Part shown: positions 41,926-54,149 of the stretch, one piece after another | Layout: each line of letters begins with the position of its first letter | How positions within the stretch are numbered: the first letter of the stretch is position 1 | Assembly (NCBI RefSeq): GCF_026210795.1 | Contig: NC_089433.1 | Span: 682,001 to 746,000 of the forward strand | From: Rhizophagus irregularis | Taxonomy: Eukaryota > Glomeromycota > Glomeromycetes > Glomerales > Glomeraceae | Length of the DNA: 64,000 bases | Reading direction: 5' to 3' | Translations under genes and position numbers: made by a program | Notes under the pieces: model-generated | The model's input: only the letters and a program-made list of their open reading frames with translations | Databases searched by the model: none | What the model was told of the DNA's origin: nothing

Positions 41926-42240
41926 AACAGCATCGGTCTGCTGATTTTGTTGCTGTTGTCGCCGTTGCTTTTGTTGTAGTTGCTGTTGCTGTATAGCGCG
42001 CATTTTTGCTACTAATGTTTGATTATATTCATATTTTGATTTAGCTCTCTTATGTGCATCATCTTCCCATTTCTTTGAAGCAGTAAACCTCTGATTCACG
42101 TTGAGGTTGATATTAAAAACTTCAAAGAGAACAAATAATCTTTTTACATTAGTTTTACGTTCTCCGTCTGACAATGTAAAACGCCAATTAGCTGAAGAAG
42201 AGGAAGCAGTATACATGTTTATTTGTTGATTTGTAGACAT
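41905..42240 (-). CDS. Med15/KIX-like short protein, copy A
   Basis: ATG 42240 to stop 41905, 111 residues. N-terminus STNQQINMYTASSSSANW, then RFTLSDGERKTNVKRLFVLF, FEVFNINLNVNQRF, AHKRAKSKYEYNQTLVAKMR and a poly-Q segment. Spacing of Trp, ERK, Phe and the SK.EY motif recalls the KIX domain at the N-terminus of fungal Mediator 15 (Gal11), which binds activators; full Med15 proteins are many hundreds of residues, so this would be a domain-only relative. The 3' end runs into the 33-bp repeat array, which may have truncated a longer gene. Upstream, TATATA-like sequence near 42350 could be a promoter. Assignment is tentative. Confidence 0.5.
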   Translation of the reverse strand: MSTNQQINMYTASSSSANWRFTLSDGERKTNVKRLFVLFEVFNINLNVNQRFTASKKWEDDAHKRAKSKYEYNQTLVAKMRAIQQQQLQQKQRRQQQQNQQTDAVEILRSS

Positions 42241-44120
42241 AATAAATTTTTATGAAGGGATTATTTGTTTGAGAATTATTTAGAGCGTAAGAAGAGAGTT
42301 ATAAATGTGAATGTTGTTATTTTGAGAGAAATAAAAAACAAATAACCCTTATTATATATTTTTTTCGTGTCATGGGAATTTACCTTATTTGGTAGTATAT
42401 ATCGCTGTTATCAGTTATCGTTCAGCCCAATAGGAAAAAGCAGATTTTCATAGACCGATATTAATGTTTTTTTATTTAATTTTTTTTTTTACATTGCATT
42501 GTGTGATATGCTGTAAACTTTATTTTAGGTTAGCAGTTAGCTGTGTGCCAAGTGTTATAGTATTATACACATTCGCAACGTCACAAGGTTAAATTTTTTT
42601 TTTAGGTAATATCATTTATCTTTCTAAGATGATGTCTCCAGACGCGTCGAACGCGTATCTTAATCGCAATCCAATCATTGTTGAGAATTATACATGGGTT
42701 CAAGCCATGCGAAATATTACGCCACATTACACCAATTCGGCAATACCCCCGGTGTAATACTTGTGTAACACGATCGTAATACTCTTCGATGTAATATATT
42801 TCACCATTTTCACCATTATGCCGAATTATCTGAAATAATTATTCCTCCATGTATATTTGAGAATATTACATTTTATTTCCCCTTGACGATATTTCTGACC
42901 AAGAAATGACGTTTTTCTGAAACGCATACCTCCTCCATCGAATGACGAACACAAATATATTTTTACATAATACCATACAGATTTATTTAATCACTTGGAA
43001 ACATGGTTATTAATGGATTTTATAAAGCCCGAAACATTTAGAAACATGACGAATGCTTTCTAGGTTTCACAGTTTTTAATAATGCAAAGGCCGGATATAT
43101 TGAAACGACGCGCCATTAAAATTCAAAAGTGTCAGTTACATGGTTATTATTTTTTTCTATTTGCTAACCCGGCAAGTTCTCGGCATTAGTTTTGCTAAAT
43201 GCCGGCAATTTATGAATTTGCTGTAATCTCTTTGTATAAAAAACAAAAAAAAACCGGATTTTTAATGATTTTGAATGGAAAGAATACGAAACGAAAGGAT
43301 TACCTAATAAATGCGTGAGAGTTTTCATATCTTATATTGTCAATTACTTGGCCTTTTACCAGTATAAAAATTTTTATTATGAGTCATCACAATTTATATA
43401 ATTTGTCATCTTCAAGTTCAGATGATAGAAATGTAAAAATGACAGCCAAATGTTAAAAGTTAATAATTCGATATAACGAATGCTGACGATCAATATTGAA
43501 ACTTAACCGAAAAGTTATTATGAAATCTAACCGAATTTTGTCTGATATATTAAGACGAATGACAGCGAATTGTAAAATAAAAATCAGCTTTCGTGTAATA
43601 ATCGTATTTTTTGATAAAACTTAACTATAGATGCACGTTTCTTTTTGTAATATGCGTCTATGATAGCGTATATTACCATAATGAAAGTGCATCTATGGCG
43701 ACGTAAGTAATAATTAATTATTTTTATTTTATTACAGAAATTAAAAAAAAACTTATTATTTTTTATTGTCCATGTGATTTTAAATTTCGAGGAAATGAAA
43801 ATTCGTTCATAAATCTCATGCAAATTTGTTCCAGAGTTATTCTGCCTGCGAAGCAACACTATATCATTCTTTCCTTGAAAATTATAACGTAATAATTTTA
43901 ATTGGGTAATCTGTTATTCAAATTATAATATATTTGTATTTCAAAAAGAATAAAAATTTCACACAATATACCTATATATAAACACTCACAACATGTGGAA
44001 AAGACCATAATATAATAAAAGAAATAGTCAAAGTCAAGGAGGAACTAGGAAGAGATAAAATGATCAGTTTATCAAATCATGTAATGATAACATCACGTTA
44101 TCGGCGATCGAATGACCGAT
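42241..44120. other. Intergenic, no supported gene
   Basis: AT-rich. Contains one copy of a GTAATACCGGTGTAAT repeat (42690-42856) and no long open frame with coding character; a minus-strand ORF at 43859-43584 is lysine/isoleucine-rich and lacks motifs. Confidence 0.4.
42690..42856 (+). repeat. Dispersed GGTGTAATAC repeat, copy 1
   Basis: TACATGGGTTCAAGCCATGC, then AAATATTACG, CATTACACCAATTCGGCA, GGTGTAATACTTGTGTAA, TATGCCGAATTATCTGAA and a terminal CCATGTA. The ends TACATGG and CCATGTA are inverted, as in a MITE. The same order occurs at 47093-47286. Confidence 0.65.
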
Positions 44121-44170
44121 GTGCCGCTGTACCACCATGTACATAATCCAATTTAATAAATTGATCGGTT
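44121..44170 (+). promoter_or_regulatory. Conserved upstream block of tandem gene copy 3
   Basis: GTGCCGCTGTACCACCATGT, then TTTAATAAATTGATCGGTT, about 80-125 bp before the ATG; matches the block before copy 1. Confidence 0.5.
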
Positions 44171-44246
44171 AAAAATTATTTACTGAGAATTTATCCTTAC
44201 CATCGAAATTTCGTTTTGTTCATACGATCATCAAATGAAAAAAAAA

Positions 44247-45901
44247 ATGCCCAGGATTATTGAAAAATCTTTCGATATTACTAAATGTCAAAGACTTTCT
44301 CAATTAAACGAGAAAATAATTAAGCAATACGAGTACGTAATATTTTTATTTTAATATACAGTATATATGTTTTTTTTTTCTTGAAATCCTGATATTATTA
44401 TATCTAATTCAATTTATTAATTCAGAAGAAAAACTGGAGCAAGAATTATTGTTCATACCGGACAAATTACAACTTTGACAATCTCTGGAAATTCATCTCA
44501 ATTTATAGAAGCCAAAGTTTTGATGAGAGATTTGCTTGACAAGACTTCTTTTATTCCAGCAGTTTGTTACTTCATTTTAGCAGATCCAGTTTCAGATAGC
44601 AAGCTTAAATTCGTTGAATTTAATGAGAAAATTGTAGAAATTAACGATGATGATGGTGATGATGATGGTGGTGGTGACGATTCATTAGATGAATCAAAAA
44701 GAATAACTTACTATTCCATTGAATTTCTACAAGATTATGAGGCTGATGATAATAATTATGCTAACAGGTCTGAGAATTTCTTAGATCTAATTACTCCATG
44801 TAAATTCAACACCTTCAATAAACTTAATTATTGCTTGGAAAGATTATCTTTAAAAATGAAAACAACTATTAAAAGAAGTCTTGCATTCCCAGACGACCAA
44901 ATCATTTTTAAACCTAAAATAATCTTTGGTAAACTTCTATTTTATGGTATTACAAGTCCAGAAGATCCTTTTGTTTTACAAGAATGGTATAGGTTTAATG
45001 CCTTATCAAGAATTATCAATGAAATTATTGACGATTACTCTCGCGATGATGATAAATTATACGGTGGTAAAATGATCTATAATGAATTTCGACAAGGTTC
45101 CCTTCTAATTAAGGAAAAGTTTAAAATACTTCAACAAAAATTTGGATTCAAGTTGGACAGTGAACAAAATATAAACAAGGGGAAAGTAACCATCTTTTAT
45201 GTTCCTGCAGAATTTAAAAAGAGAAGAATTTCATTGCGTTTGAGTGAACAAGAAAATGAATGGAAAGTCGCTATCCACGCTCATAGTCTTAACCGTCTAG
45301 GTTAGTAATTTATTATTATTATAAATTGAAAATTTTTTAACAATTTTTTTTTAATTAAAAAAACTTTTTTTTTTTTTTTATTAGCGAGCATTGATATTAT
45401 CTCTGGATCAAAAGAACCTGATTTTAGACTTTCACTTAAATCTTTTTACGACCTTCCTTCTGAGGGTTCTGGAATTGAAAAGACGGTTAATGACGTTCAA
45501 TCTCGAATTTCCGGCGAAAGGAATGGCATGTGGTTTCAATCAAAAGATTTTGCCGGCACTACAATTAAACGAGCAGTAGTTCGACAATTCATTGAAAAGA
45601 AACGTTACAAGTAATAAATTCATTTATTTCTTCGCAGTAATCAATTAATTTTTCTTTAAAGAAATTTTGCTAAAATTGTTAAAATATTTTTTTATTTTTT
45701 ACTTAAAGGAATGAAAAATACTCCATTACATTCTCAAAGGTCAAACAAGAAGAAAGAGGCAATATCACCTTTCAAAACATTGTCGCTTTGAAACACCGTT
45801 ATTGGGGTCAGACAATTAGCTTAGATAATGTTGATGAATTTATGAGGAGTATTACTGAAACTTTTCATGATGTTCGAAAAATGATGAATGCTTTAGTTTG
45901 A
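44247..45901 (+). CDS. KH-like tandem family, copy 3
   Basis: Exons 44247-44332, 44426-45300, 45385-45610, 45719-45901, same structure as copies 1 and 2. The protein begins MPRIIEKSFDITKCQRLSQL. KH-like stretch TGARIIVHTGQITTLTISGN differs by two residues from the other copies. Acidic loop NDDDGDDDGGGDDSLDES. The exon 2 end has KRRISLRLSEQENEWKVAIH, where the Trp of LRWSEQENKW is Leu in this copy, so copy 3 is slightly more diverged. Exon 4 reads KNEKYSITFSKVKQEERGNI and ends TFHDVRKMMNALV. Separated from copy 2 by 3.2 kb that holds the KIX-like genes. Open throughout, with canonical GTACGT, GTTAGT and GTAATA donors. Likely functional. Confidence 0.8.
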
Positions 45902-48847
45902 TTAATTTATAGAAAATATTTTTTATTTTGCTTTTTATTTTCTTTGCTTTTATTGTATATTCATTTCTATGATCTTTTACTAATTTCTTTAAAATAATTA
46001 TAGATATTATTTAAGTTTGTAAAAAATCAAGTTAATTGATTTAATTTTATCCAAGAAATATATAACGCTTACTTTTAAAATTTATTCCTTCACCCTTTTT
46101 TTCCCTGCTGTAATAAAAAAAAAGGACGCTGGTTTGAAATGGAAAGAAAAAAGTGTTGGATAAGTTGGAATCGGCTTTTATATCGACTTTTAACATTTAA
46201 ATAAATATTTAGTCATGGTTGACTATTGAAGAAACAAACCCATAAATTAATAGATGATTTCTGAATATTTTTGTGTAGTATTTGTCATATTGCAGCAATA
46301 TTGGGAATATTGGAACTGAGAGAGGGAAACACACTCTTTATAAGAACACGAGACGATGGATTTTACATTTATTAATTTAAACAACTTGATCAGTCGTGAA
46401 AAAGCGTAGTCGATATTCACTTTAAGCATTCTCGCGTTAAGTTTTTTTATATTAATAGATTATTAAACAACTGGTTATTGTAATTTTAAAAGCCGATTGA
46501 TTCCGATTGATCGAATTATTTCAATTAAAAATTCACATTTTCAAGAATTCCTTCAAAGAATATGTTGATTATAACTTCAGTTATTATTTCTTCTAATCAC
46601 ATAACATTTCTTTAATATGTGGTATAAGATTTAGATCGATCTAATAAAGTTTTGGTCAGTACAGTTTGGGCAGTACAGTTTGGGCAGTTTTGGATTGTCC
46701 AAAAGTCTAATTTAAAAAACCAGTCCAAAATATAACGCATTGTGATACTTTAGCACTTATATTGTTTATACTAATTTAGCATTTAATTGTGTAGACACTA
46801 GACAGGTAATGATTTATGAAAATTTCCACAAAAGAATCGACCATTCACGTTTCCAAAAGAAAATGCTGATTAAAGAGGATATAAGACTGAAATATATTAT
46901 CTCATTTATGAACGACTGAGTTGTTTAAAACTCACGCGAAATTTAATTTAAAAAATCAGGAAAGAATAGTGTAATAATTTGTTACATTAAACACGAAGAA
47001 TAATACTTTATTAAACGTTATAATAATATAGTATAAAATAAGGTTTGTAGATCTTAGACCGAGGCCGTGACATAATTTCCTTTTTCGAGTCATAGCTATA
47101 CATGGGGGTGAATTAGGTTCAAATCATGCCGAAATATTACGGTACATTACACCAATTCGGCATTACACCGGTGTAATACTGGTGTAATACTATTTTCATA
47201 TGAATCTTCGAACAAAATTTTGTATAATATATTTCACAATTACGCCGCTTTAATGCCGAATTATCTGAATTAATTACATATATAAGCCATAGCAAGCATT
47301 TGGTAAAATGGGTTCCATAAGTTTTGTTCTAGGCTCCTGAATAAAAATACATCAAGAATAATAGGATTTCCAGACATACTGCATTGTTCCAACCCTATAA
47401 ATTAATGAATTTCGTAAAAGGAATAGAAATAAGTAAATGATCTTAAATTTATTTTCAATCAAATTATAAAACTATCAATTTCAATTGTGTAAAACATACA
47501 TACAACGTTTGGATGGACAGTAAATCAAAACATTATGTGATATTTGTTGTTTGATATAATGAAAAATGTCAAACATAATAAATTTATCGAGACAATATGA
47601 AATTAGATTTTAATTTTTTGAAATGGAATTATATTTCTATATGCTCTTATTTCTTTTAATTCATCTAAATAAATTTCAGGTGACTTTTTATATTTCTCAA
47701 AATAACGTGTTTTATTTGCTTTTTTTTTAAAAAAAAAATTGGGACCGGCGTTTATATGATTTACATATACCCATTTTATACGTACAGTACAGCTCTATCT
47801 GTTTTGTATCTTAAGAAATAAATTATATAAAAATCATTAATACAACCCTGTAAACAAAATTACAAAGCTACTTGATACAATTAATATAAAATACCTACCA
47901 TATGATAGACCTCGATATAATAGATGAGATTTTAAACCTAAAGTACTAGAAAATTCACTAGTTAATGTAATTGTAACTTTGTAATCATATTCATAAAACT
48001 GATTTATTACCAAAATAATTGAGAAGGAAGCTGCTATTCGACTTGGGCATCTGTAGACCTAATTGACTGTTCACCCAATAAAACGTACGATGAATTTCTA
48101 TGAATTTCTCTATGCACACACAGTGCCATTGGAAATTTATAATATCATCGAGGGGTCCTAAAAAATAATTATAATTATTTAATATGGACTTGTCGTGCTC
48201 CACATACTTTTCGCAACAATAATTACGAAATCTTATTACTAGTTACAACTTAAAACAAAATTATATATAAACCCTACCCTTTGTTATTTATAAAACATTT
48301 GGAATGTGTGTCATCTGGGAATGCCATCTGAAACAGTGGAATATAAATGATTTGAATTGATTGAATGACTTGAAGTTGAATGCAAATCCTTTGATTCTAA
48401 AGTATTAAAGTATAAAAGTATTTAATATTAACGTTAAATACAAATTCTTTTGAACTCCATATATTCTAGTAATTGTCAAAAAGGCTTACCAAATTTTTGA
48501 ACTTTTTGATACAAAATCAAATTGCCGCGCCATGATTATATAAACCACATGTAGTTAAGTGTGGTTAAGTTTCCCGAGTTCAGTTCAATTTCAAGTTGTA
48601 AATGGAATGAATGGAAATCATGAATCAAGTTAAACTCTGTTAAATCATAGTTCAATTCTAATTAAAGAAAAAAACGTAAAAAATTTCTGATCTACATTAC
48701 ACAATAACCAGACATGATTAGCCAGATCAACATGAATATTTGTCACACAATGGCGTTAATATTCTAAGTAATTTTTTTTCTTTAACAACTCAAAAAAAAA
48801 AAAAAAAAAAAATTTTTTTTTTTTCGAATAATCAATAAAAAAAGAAG
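45902..48847. other. Intergenic, no supported gene
   Basis: AT-rich. Holds a GTCAGTACAGTTTGGGCAGT-type short repeat near 46656-46690 and the second copy of the GGTGTAATAC repeat (47093-47286). T-rich and A-rich runs at 48771-48823 precede the F-box gene. Confidence 0.4.
47093..47286 (+). repeat. Dispersed GGTGTAATAC repeat, copy 2
   Basis: TACATGGGGGTGAATTAGG, CATGCCGAAATATTACGG, CATTACACCAATTCGGCATT, ACCGGTGTAATACTGGTGTA and AATGCCGAATTATCTGAA appear in the same order as at 42690-42856. The copy is better preserved in the middle and less so at its right end. Confidence 0.65.
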
Positions 48848-50299
48848 ATGGCTTGTCAACTTCCAGCTGATTGTTTATATGAAATTTTTGAATATTTAGA
48901 AGAAAGTGAAACCTCTTTATTTGGATGTTTATTAGTTAATCGTTCTTGGTGTGTAGTTGCAGTTAGAATTTTATGGAGAAATATTTGGAGATTTTTAAAA
49001 TATTTTACGATACAAAATCAATTTAAAAATGAAACAATAATTCTTAATACATTGATTTCATGTCTTCCTAATGAATCAAAAGAACTTTTACAAAAAATCA
49101 TTCCAACATTTACTTCAAAAACACCAATGTTTAATTATGCAGGATTTTGTAGAGTTCTTTCAATTCAGGATATTGGACGAATCATTGATAATGTTCTTGA
49201 ACCATCAATTGATTCTATTGGATCATCTATCAATTCTTTAAGTATAAAATATAGAAATAATTTAATAGCAAGAGAGATCATAAAAAATTTTTTGAGACAA
49301 ATTTCATCATTGAGAAGATTAAATTATTGTGTAGATAATTATAGTATACTTAATAATATATCATTTATTGGAACAAATAATTGTTTAACAAATCTTACAG
49401 AATTACATTGTAGTTCAAGTATTAAATCTGATCTATCTCAAATATGTCATAATTTACAATCACTTAGTATAAAATTCAAAGAGAACGTTTCAAATGATTT
49501 AAAAGATTTGATCTCTTTACAAAAGAATTTAAAAAATTTAAAATTATTTTTTTATGGTACAAATGATTGGAAAGATATAATTCCTACTTTAACAAAATCA
49601 ACAAATACATTAATAACATTACATATATATAGTTATTATTGTAAAGATTTATCATTATCATTTATTGCTTCATTTTTAAATTTACAAGAAATTATACTTG
49701 GATTTGAAGGAATAAATTTAGAAGATTTTAAAGAATTACAAAATATTTTTTTTCCAAAATTACAAATTTTAAGAATTCCTTATCAATGTTTTAAACTTGA
49801 ATATTTAATTAATTTTTTAAAAAAAAATGGAAAAAATCTTAAAGAATTACATATAGATGGAGGTAATAAGAATTTAAATTTATATATTGCAAAATTTTGT
49901 CCTAATCTTAAAAAACTTTCTATAATACTTAGTAATAAATTAATATTAAAAACTATATTTATGAGTTGTCAATATTTAGAAAGTATTAAAATTTGGTGGG
50001 TAGGACGTAAAAGTGAGATGAAAATATTTAAAACTATTTTAAAACATTCCCCAAAAAATTTTTGTGAATTAAAAATATTTAATAATTCTCAATCAAAATT
50101 ATCTCCAAAAGATTTAAAATATTTTTTTATAGATTGGAAAGATAGAATTCCTTTTACCTTAATTGTTATTAAGGGTTATTATAATAGTTTAGAAGCAAAT
50201 AGAAAAAATATGAAAATTATTAAAAAATATAAAAAATTGGGTGTTATTAAGAATTTTGAAATTAAAGAATTTTATGAAGAAGAAATTGACATTTTTTGA
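48848..50299 (+). CDS. F-box protein, intact, single exon
   Basis: 483 residues from ATG 48848 to TGA 50297-50299. Residues 3-45 are an F-box: LPADCLYEIFEYLEE, then LFGCLLVNRSWCVVAVRILW. This domain normally docks the protein to Skp1 in an SCF ubiquitin ligase, in cytosol and nucleus. The rest consists of Leu/Ile-rich segments (LTELHCSSSIKSDLSQICHN, LQEIILGFEGINLEDFKELQ, LKELHIDGGNKNLNLYIAKF) with a spacing like degenerate leucine-rich repeats, which usually bind the substrate. Codon use is very AT-rich as in the neighbours. F-box genes of this type form a very large family in Rhizophagus. The ATG is preceded by long T and A runs and the context AAGAAGATG. A TAAATAAATA stretch about 100 bp after the stop could be the polyadenylation signal. 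Confidence 0.92.
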   Translation: MACQLPADCLYEIFEYLEESETSLFGCLLVNRSWCVVAVRILWRNIWRFLKYFTIQNQFKNETIILNTLISCLPNESKELLQKIIPTFTSKTPMFNYAGFCRVLSIQDIGRIIDNVLEPSIDSIGSSINSLSIKYRNNLIAREIIKNFLRQISSLRRLNYCVDNYSILNNISFIGTNNCLTNLTELHCSSSIKSDLSQICHNLQSLSIKFKENVSNDLKDLISLQKNLKNLKLFFYGTNDWKDIIPTLTKSTNTLITLHIYSYYCKDLSLSFIASFLNLQEIILGFEGINLEDFKELQNIFFPKLQILRIPYQCFKLEYLINFLKKNGKNLKELHIDGGNKNLNLYIAKFCPNLKKLSIILSNKLILKTIFMSCQYLESIKIWWVGRKSEMKIFKTILKHSPKNFCELKIFNNSQSKLSPKDLKYFFIDWKDRIPFTLIVIKGYYNSLEANRKNMKIIKKYKKLGVIKNFEIKEFYEEEIDIF

Positions 50300-53200
50300 A
50301 TTAGATGATTAGATGTAGGATCAATTTTTTTTTTAGTAATATTCTAGGATGCAAATATTAGTTATTTTTATATTTTGTAAAAAAAAAAGACATTGATAAA
50401 TAAATATACCACTCTGGCATTTCAACATTTAGCTGTTAATTTTAACGTAAGAATAATCTGGACTTACTTTGACGTAAGGTATGATGTAAGGTAAGACGAA
50501 AGGTAAAGACGCGATATATTTGCGATCTTTGCGTAAAAGTTGTGCCCGGTGAGTCGGCGAGTCGGTAGGGTCAGTAATTCTTGTAATATCACGTAAATCA
50601 CGTCACCATCACAATATAAAATCGAGTGCTTGCCCTCATTGCTTTATTTATTAAACAATTTCTTGTCTATTGTTCACAAATATAAATCAATACATAATTA
50701 CCAAAATTATCTCAATCTTTTAAATCATCAACGGCCTCAAATAAGAGAATATCCACAACCAATTTTAATACTTCCTAAATAATTAATAATGGGCAAACTT
50801 CTACAAATATTTAATTTAACCAAACTTTTAGGAATTAATAAAGTAATTGTAAATTGTAATTTACCAAGTACGAATGTTTCAAAATTTGTTGAGCAAGAAT
50901 TAATTCCGTTAATCCATCCGAAATAACCATTTGAATGTTACTGTGAATGATCGTATATGATGACGTCTTTTGTGATAAATACAAATTCCGCTGAATAACA
51001 ATGTCCTTGCTCCAGGGTATGATGTAAAAGTTGTATGTTTGTCTATAAACTTGAAAGAAATCTTGAATTATTATATTTATGATACGAACGGGTAGTTGTG
51101 TCATTTTCTGCTGAGTAGATTATCGTTCAATGCCTCAATAAACTTCTTCAGTTGATACAAAATGATGCGTAATCCAACATTGGACTAGTTCTTGAAGATG
51201 AATTAAATAATTTTATTCCCATATAAAATTTCTTCCGATTCATCTGGAAGGTATTCCGTAAAATTCTGACGGAAAGATTGCACCCAGTGTATGAAATTCA
51301 AGTCAAATACTTTTTGCGCAATGTACAACAAAAAGTCACATGCAATTTGCGCAAAAACAAATCCAATTTGCGCACCTAATACTATATCTGCAAAATCTTA
51401 AGTTTTTAAATATAAATTTTAAAATTATAAGTTGCGCTATGCGCAAACTAGAATTATGTATAATTGCGGAAATGTTGCGCTCCGTAAATTCCTTTCATAC
51501 ACTGAGTTATTTATTTATTTTGCACCAAAGGCGATCTACTAATATAAAGAACTATAATCTTTCAAATATTCAAAAATTTCGTTAAGATGGCGTAATGTTG
51601 AAACAATAATTTGAATTGTATATAAATAGGGTTTAAGATGATTTTAAGGTTCATGGTGCACGTTTTTATGGGTATATCACATTCTATAATCGGTTGTGAT
51701 TAATGTGATTAGCAATCATATATACATGTAACAATTGTAACATCCAAATTCCAAACCTCTCGTGCAATCACGCGATTACGTTTTTTTGAGATTATTTATT
51801 TTTTATTTGTCAAAGACAAAAAAGATAGCATTGTTTAATATCTTTTTTTAGTTATTTTATTAAATTATGTCAAAAATTATGTAGGACGGAAAATGAAATA
51901 ATATTAACAAATTCTTTTCAATGATAAATAAAGCCCTATATATATATGGAAAAATTTTTTCCCAAGACAGTGTCACTCAGAAACTTTCTGTAATATTTCC
52001 AGAAAAAAATTTTCATAAGAAAATTTTCATAGGGAAATTGCATTGTATTAATTATTATCACTTTTGTAAAACATTATGCGCTTTAGATTAATAATGTAAA
52101 TTATTATTTTACAAGAATAATATTGTACATTTGTAACGAAAAACTATATATGATAATTGCGAAAAACAAATATAGATAAATGCTGATGAATAATCGAATT
52201 CAATATTAAATTGTATATCGAGCAAGTTGCGAGAAACCACGAGAAAACTCAAATTGTTTAAGGATACCCTATGTATTAATATATCGCAAAGACGGGTTTA
52301 AAAAAAAAGATGTTTTAATATTGGAACATCTTTTATTATATGACCAAAATATTTATTTTTTGACGTTTTACAGAATATTCTAATACTGGTAAAAAGTTAT
52401 TAGGTTTTGGTTGGTGGATACATTTATATACTGTACAGTACATGGCGAATCGAAAATCAAAATTCGGAGTATAAATGTTACGACACTACGACAGTAACGA
52501 CAGTAACGCTAAATTAATTTATTTTTTTTAACGTGTAGATTACATAATAATAGATGATTTGGGTTTATGTGGCGTGAGAACGATATAGTATTTATACTGG
52601 AAGCTTTACTTATTATTGTTAGACTTTACTGTAATTAGGATAATTAGAATTTTAAACTTCATCGAGATTTACAATAAAGGGCTTGCGAAATATTTACAGA
52701 CCTATTTTGACTTATATTATACAGTATACTATATATTTAAGTTCCGCCCTTCTTGTATCACTTTACTTTCTTGACCGGTATATACGTACTGTATACTGTA
52801 TGTAATACAAATATATTCTGGACAAGATGTATTAGATCCTCTTTGTGATGCCAAACATGACCAGCATATATATAATGCAGGTCCAGATAGGCCTGTAATA
52901 CAGATCAGGCGTCAAGCTGAAGATAGATAGTAACACGAAGTCGTTCTTAGGTAATATGTAGTATATTAAAATCTATTTTTTTTATCAATCTGAGTGAGTT
53001 GGGAGCTATTTTATCTTATATAAATTGTTACATGTTTTAATAAAATTGAAAACCGATCTTTAGTTAATTATATATATTTTTTATTCCTTTTAATTGATAT
53101 TTATTCTCGCTTGAATTTGAAAGTTTTAATTATTTATATGAAGATAAAATCATATAATGAAATAATATCGTGTTTTTTTTCGTAGCCTATTTTTATTATT

Positions 53201-53573
53201 TTGCAATTATAATAATTATAATTAAAAGATCTTAATTTTATCTTCGTAATTTCCGTTAACTTTTCGACAGTTTTCGTAACTTTTATAACTATCATAACCT
53301 CTATAAAGTTCTATAACTTTTTATCTACAATATCTATAACTTCTAACTTTTTTTATATTAGAAATATTATTTAATATATATAAATATATTGAATCCCACG
53401 TTAAATCTTCATAATCTTCATAATCTTCATAATCAGTAAATATCTACTTTTTAATAAATATACTGTAATAATATAATGATTAATGATTTCGTAAATTTCA
53501 GAATATAAAGTAAGACTTTTAATAAAAATAAAGATATATATTCATATATACATATATATATTTTCTTTCTTTG
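50300..53573. other. Intergenic, no supported gene
   Basis: I looked on both strands. There are a few open pieces of 60-90 codons without motifs. A more GC-balanced stretch at about 50440-50760 (CCGGTGAGTCGGCGAGTCGG, then a possible TATA box near 50613) might be a promoter or a decayed 5' end, but no coding sequence follows convincingly. Short repeats CATAATCTTCATAATCTT occur near 53409-53436. Confidence 0.35.
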
Positions 53574-53636
53574 CTTGCTTAGCTCAGTGCTTAGCTCAGT
53601 GCTTAGCCCAATAGCCCATTGCTTAGTTCAGTGCTT
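53574..53636 (+). repeat. 12-bp tandem repeat GCTTAGCTCAGT
   Basis: Four to five units (GCTTAGCTCAGT, GCTTAGCTCAGT, GCTTAGCCCAAT, GCTTAGTTCAGT) in direct succession, two identical and others varied. The LSSVLSSVLSP reading in one frame is an effect of the repeat. Confidence 0.8.
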
Positions 53637-54149
53637 AAATTCGAGTATTTTTTTTCCGCAATCACATGATGATTTCTACCTTTATGTCTTAATATGTCTT
53701 CTAAAATTAGGTTTTATCCTTTCTATAAGATTCTTTATTAACCGGAGAAAGAAGTTAAATGCCGTTTATCGACATGATATATACATTCAAAAACTTTCTT
53801 TGGTAACTTACAAAGCAAACGAAAGTACACATAATACGTGATTTCTTGGGGAAACTAATTTTTAGTGGATTTTATTCAATGAACACAAACGGTAAGTGTT
53901 GGGGGATTCTACTTTTGGCAGTTGGTTGTATGGCGATTGTGTGTAACAAACTACTTAGTACTTTATATAATTACCAAATTTGTATTAATTTTTTTTTTGA
54001 TGCGCCCCCTTTGAAAAAAAACTATTTTAATCGTCATTAAAAAAAAAAAGGAGATAAAATCATACCATTTTTAGATCTTTTAGATATATATAAAAATCAA
54101 CCAGTTTTTACTATTCTTTTTTTTTTTAAAAAAAAAAATTTTAAAAATT

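Noticed and set aside
41664-41979. ORFs on both strands with CKLHGRGPLDL or SSGPRPCNLHK repeats
   Set aside because: These are translations of a 33-bp tandem repeat, open because 33 is a multiple of three.
53575-53841. ORF starting LSSVLSSVLSP
   Set aside because: Starts in a 12-bp repeat at a TTG codon and has no further coding character.
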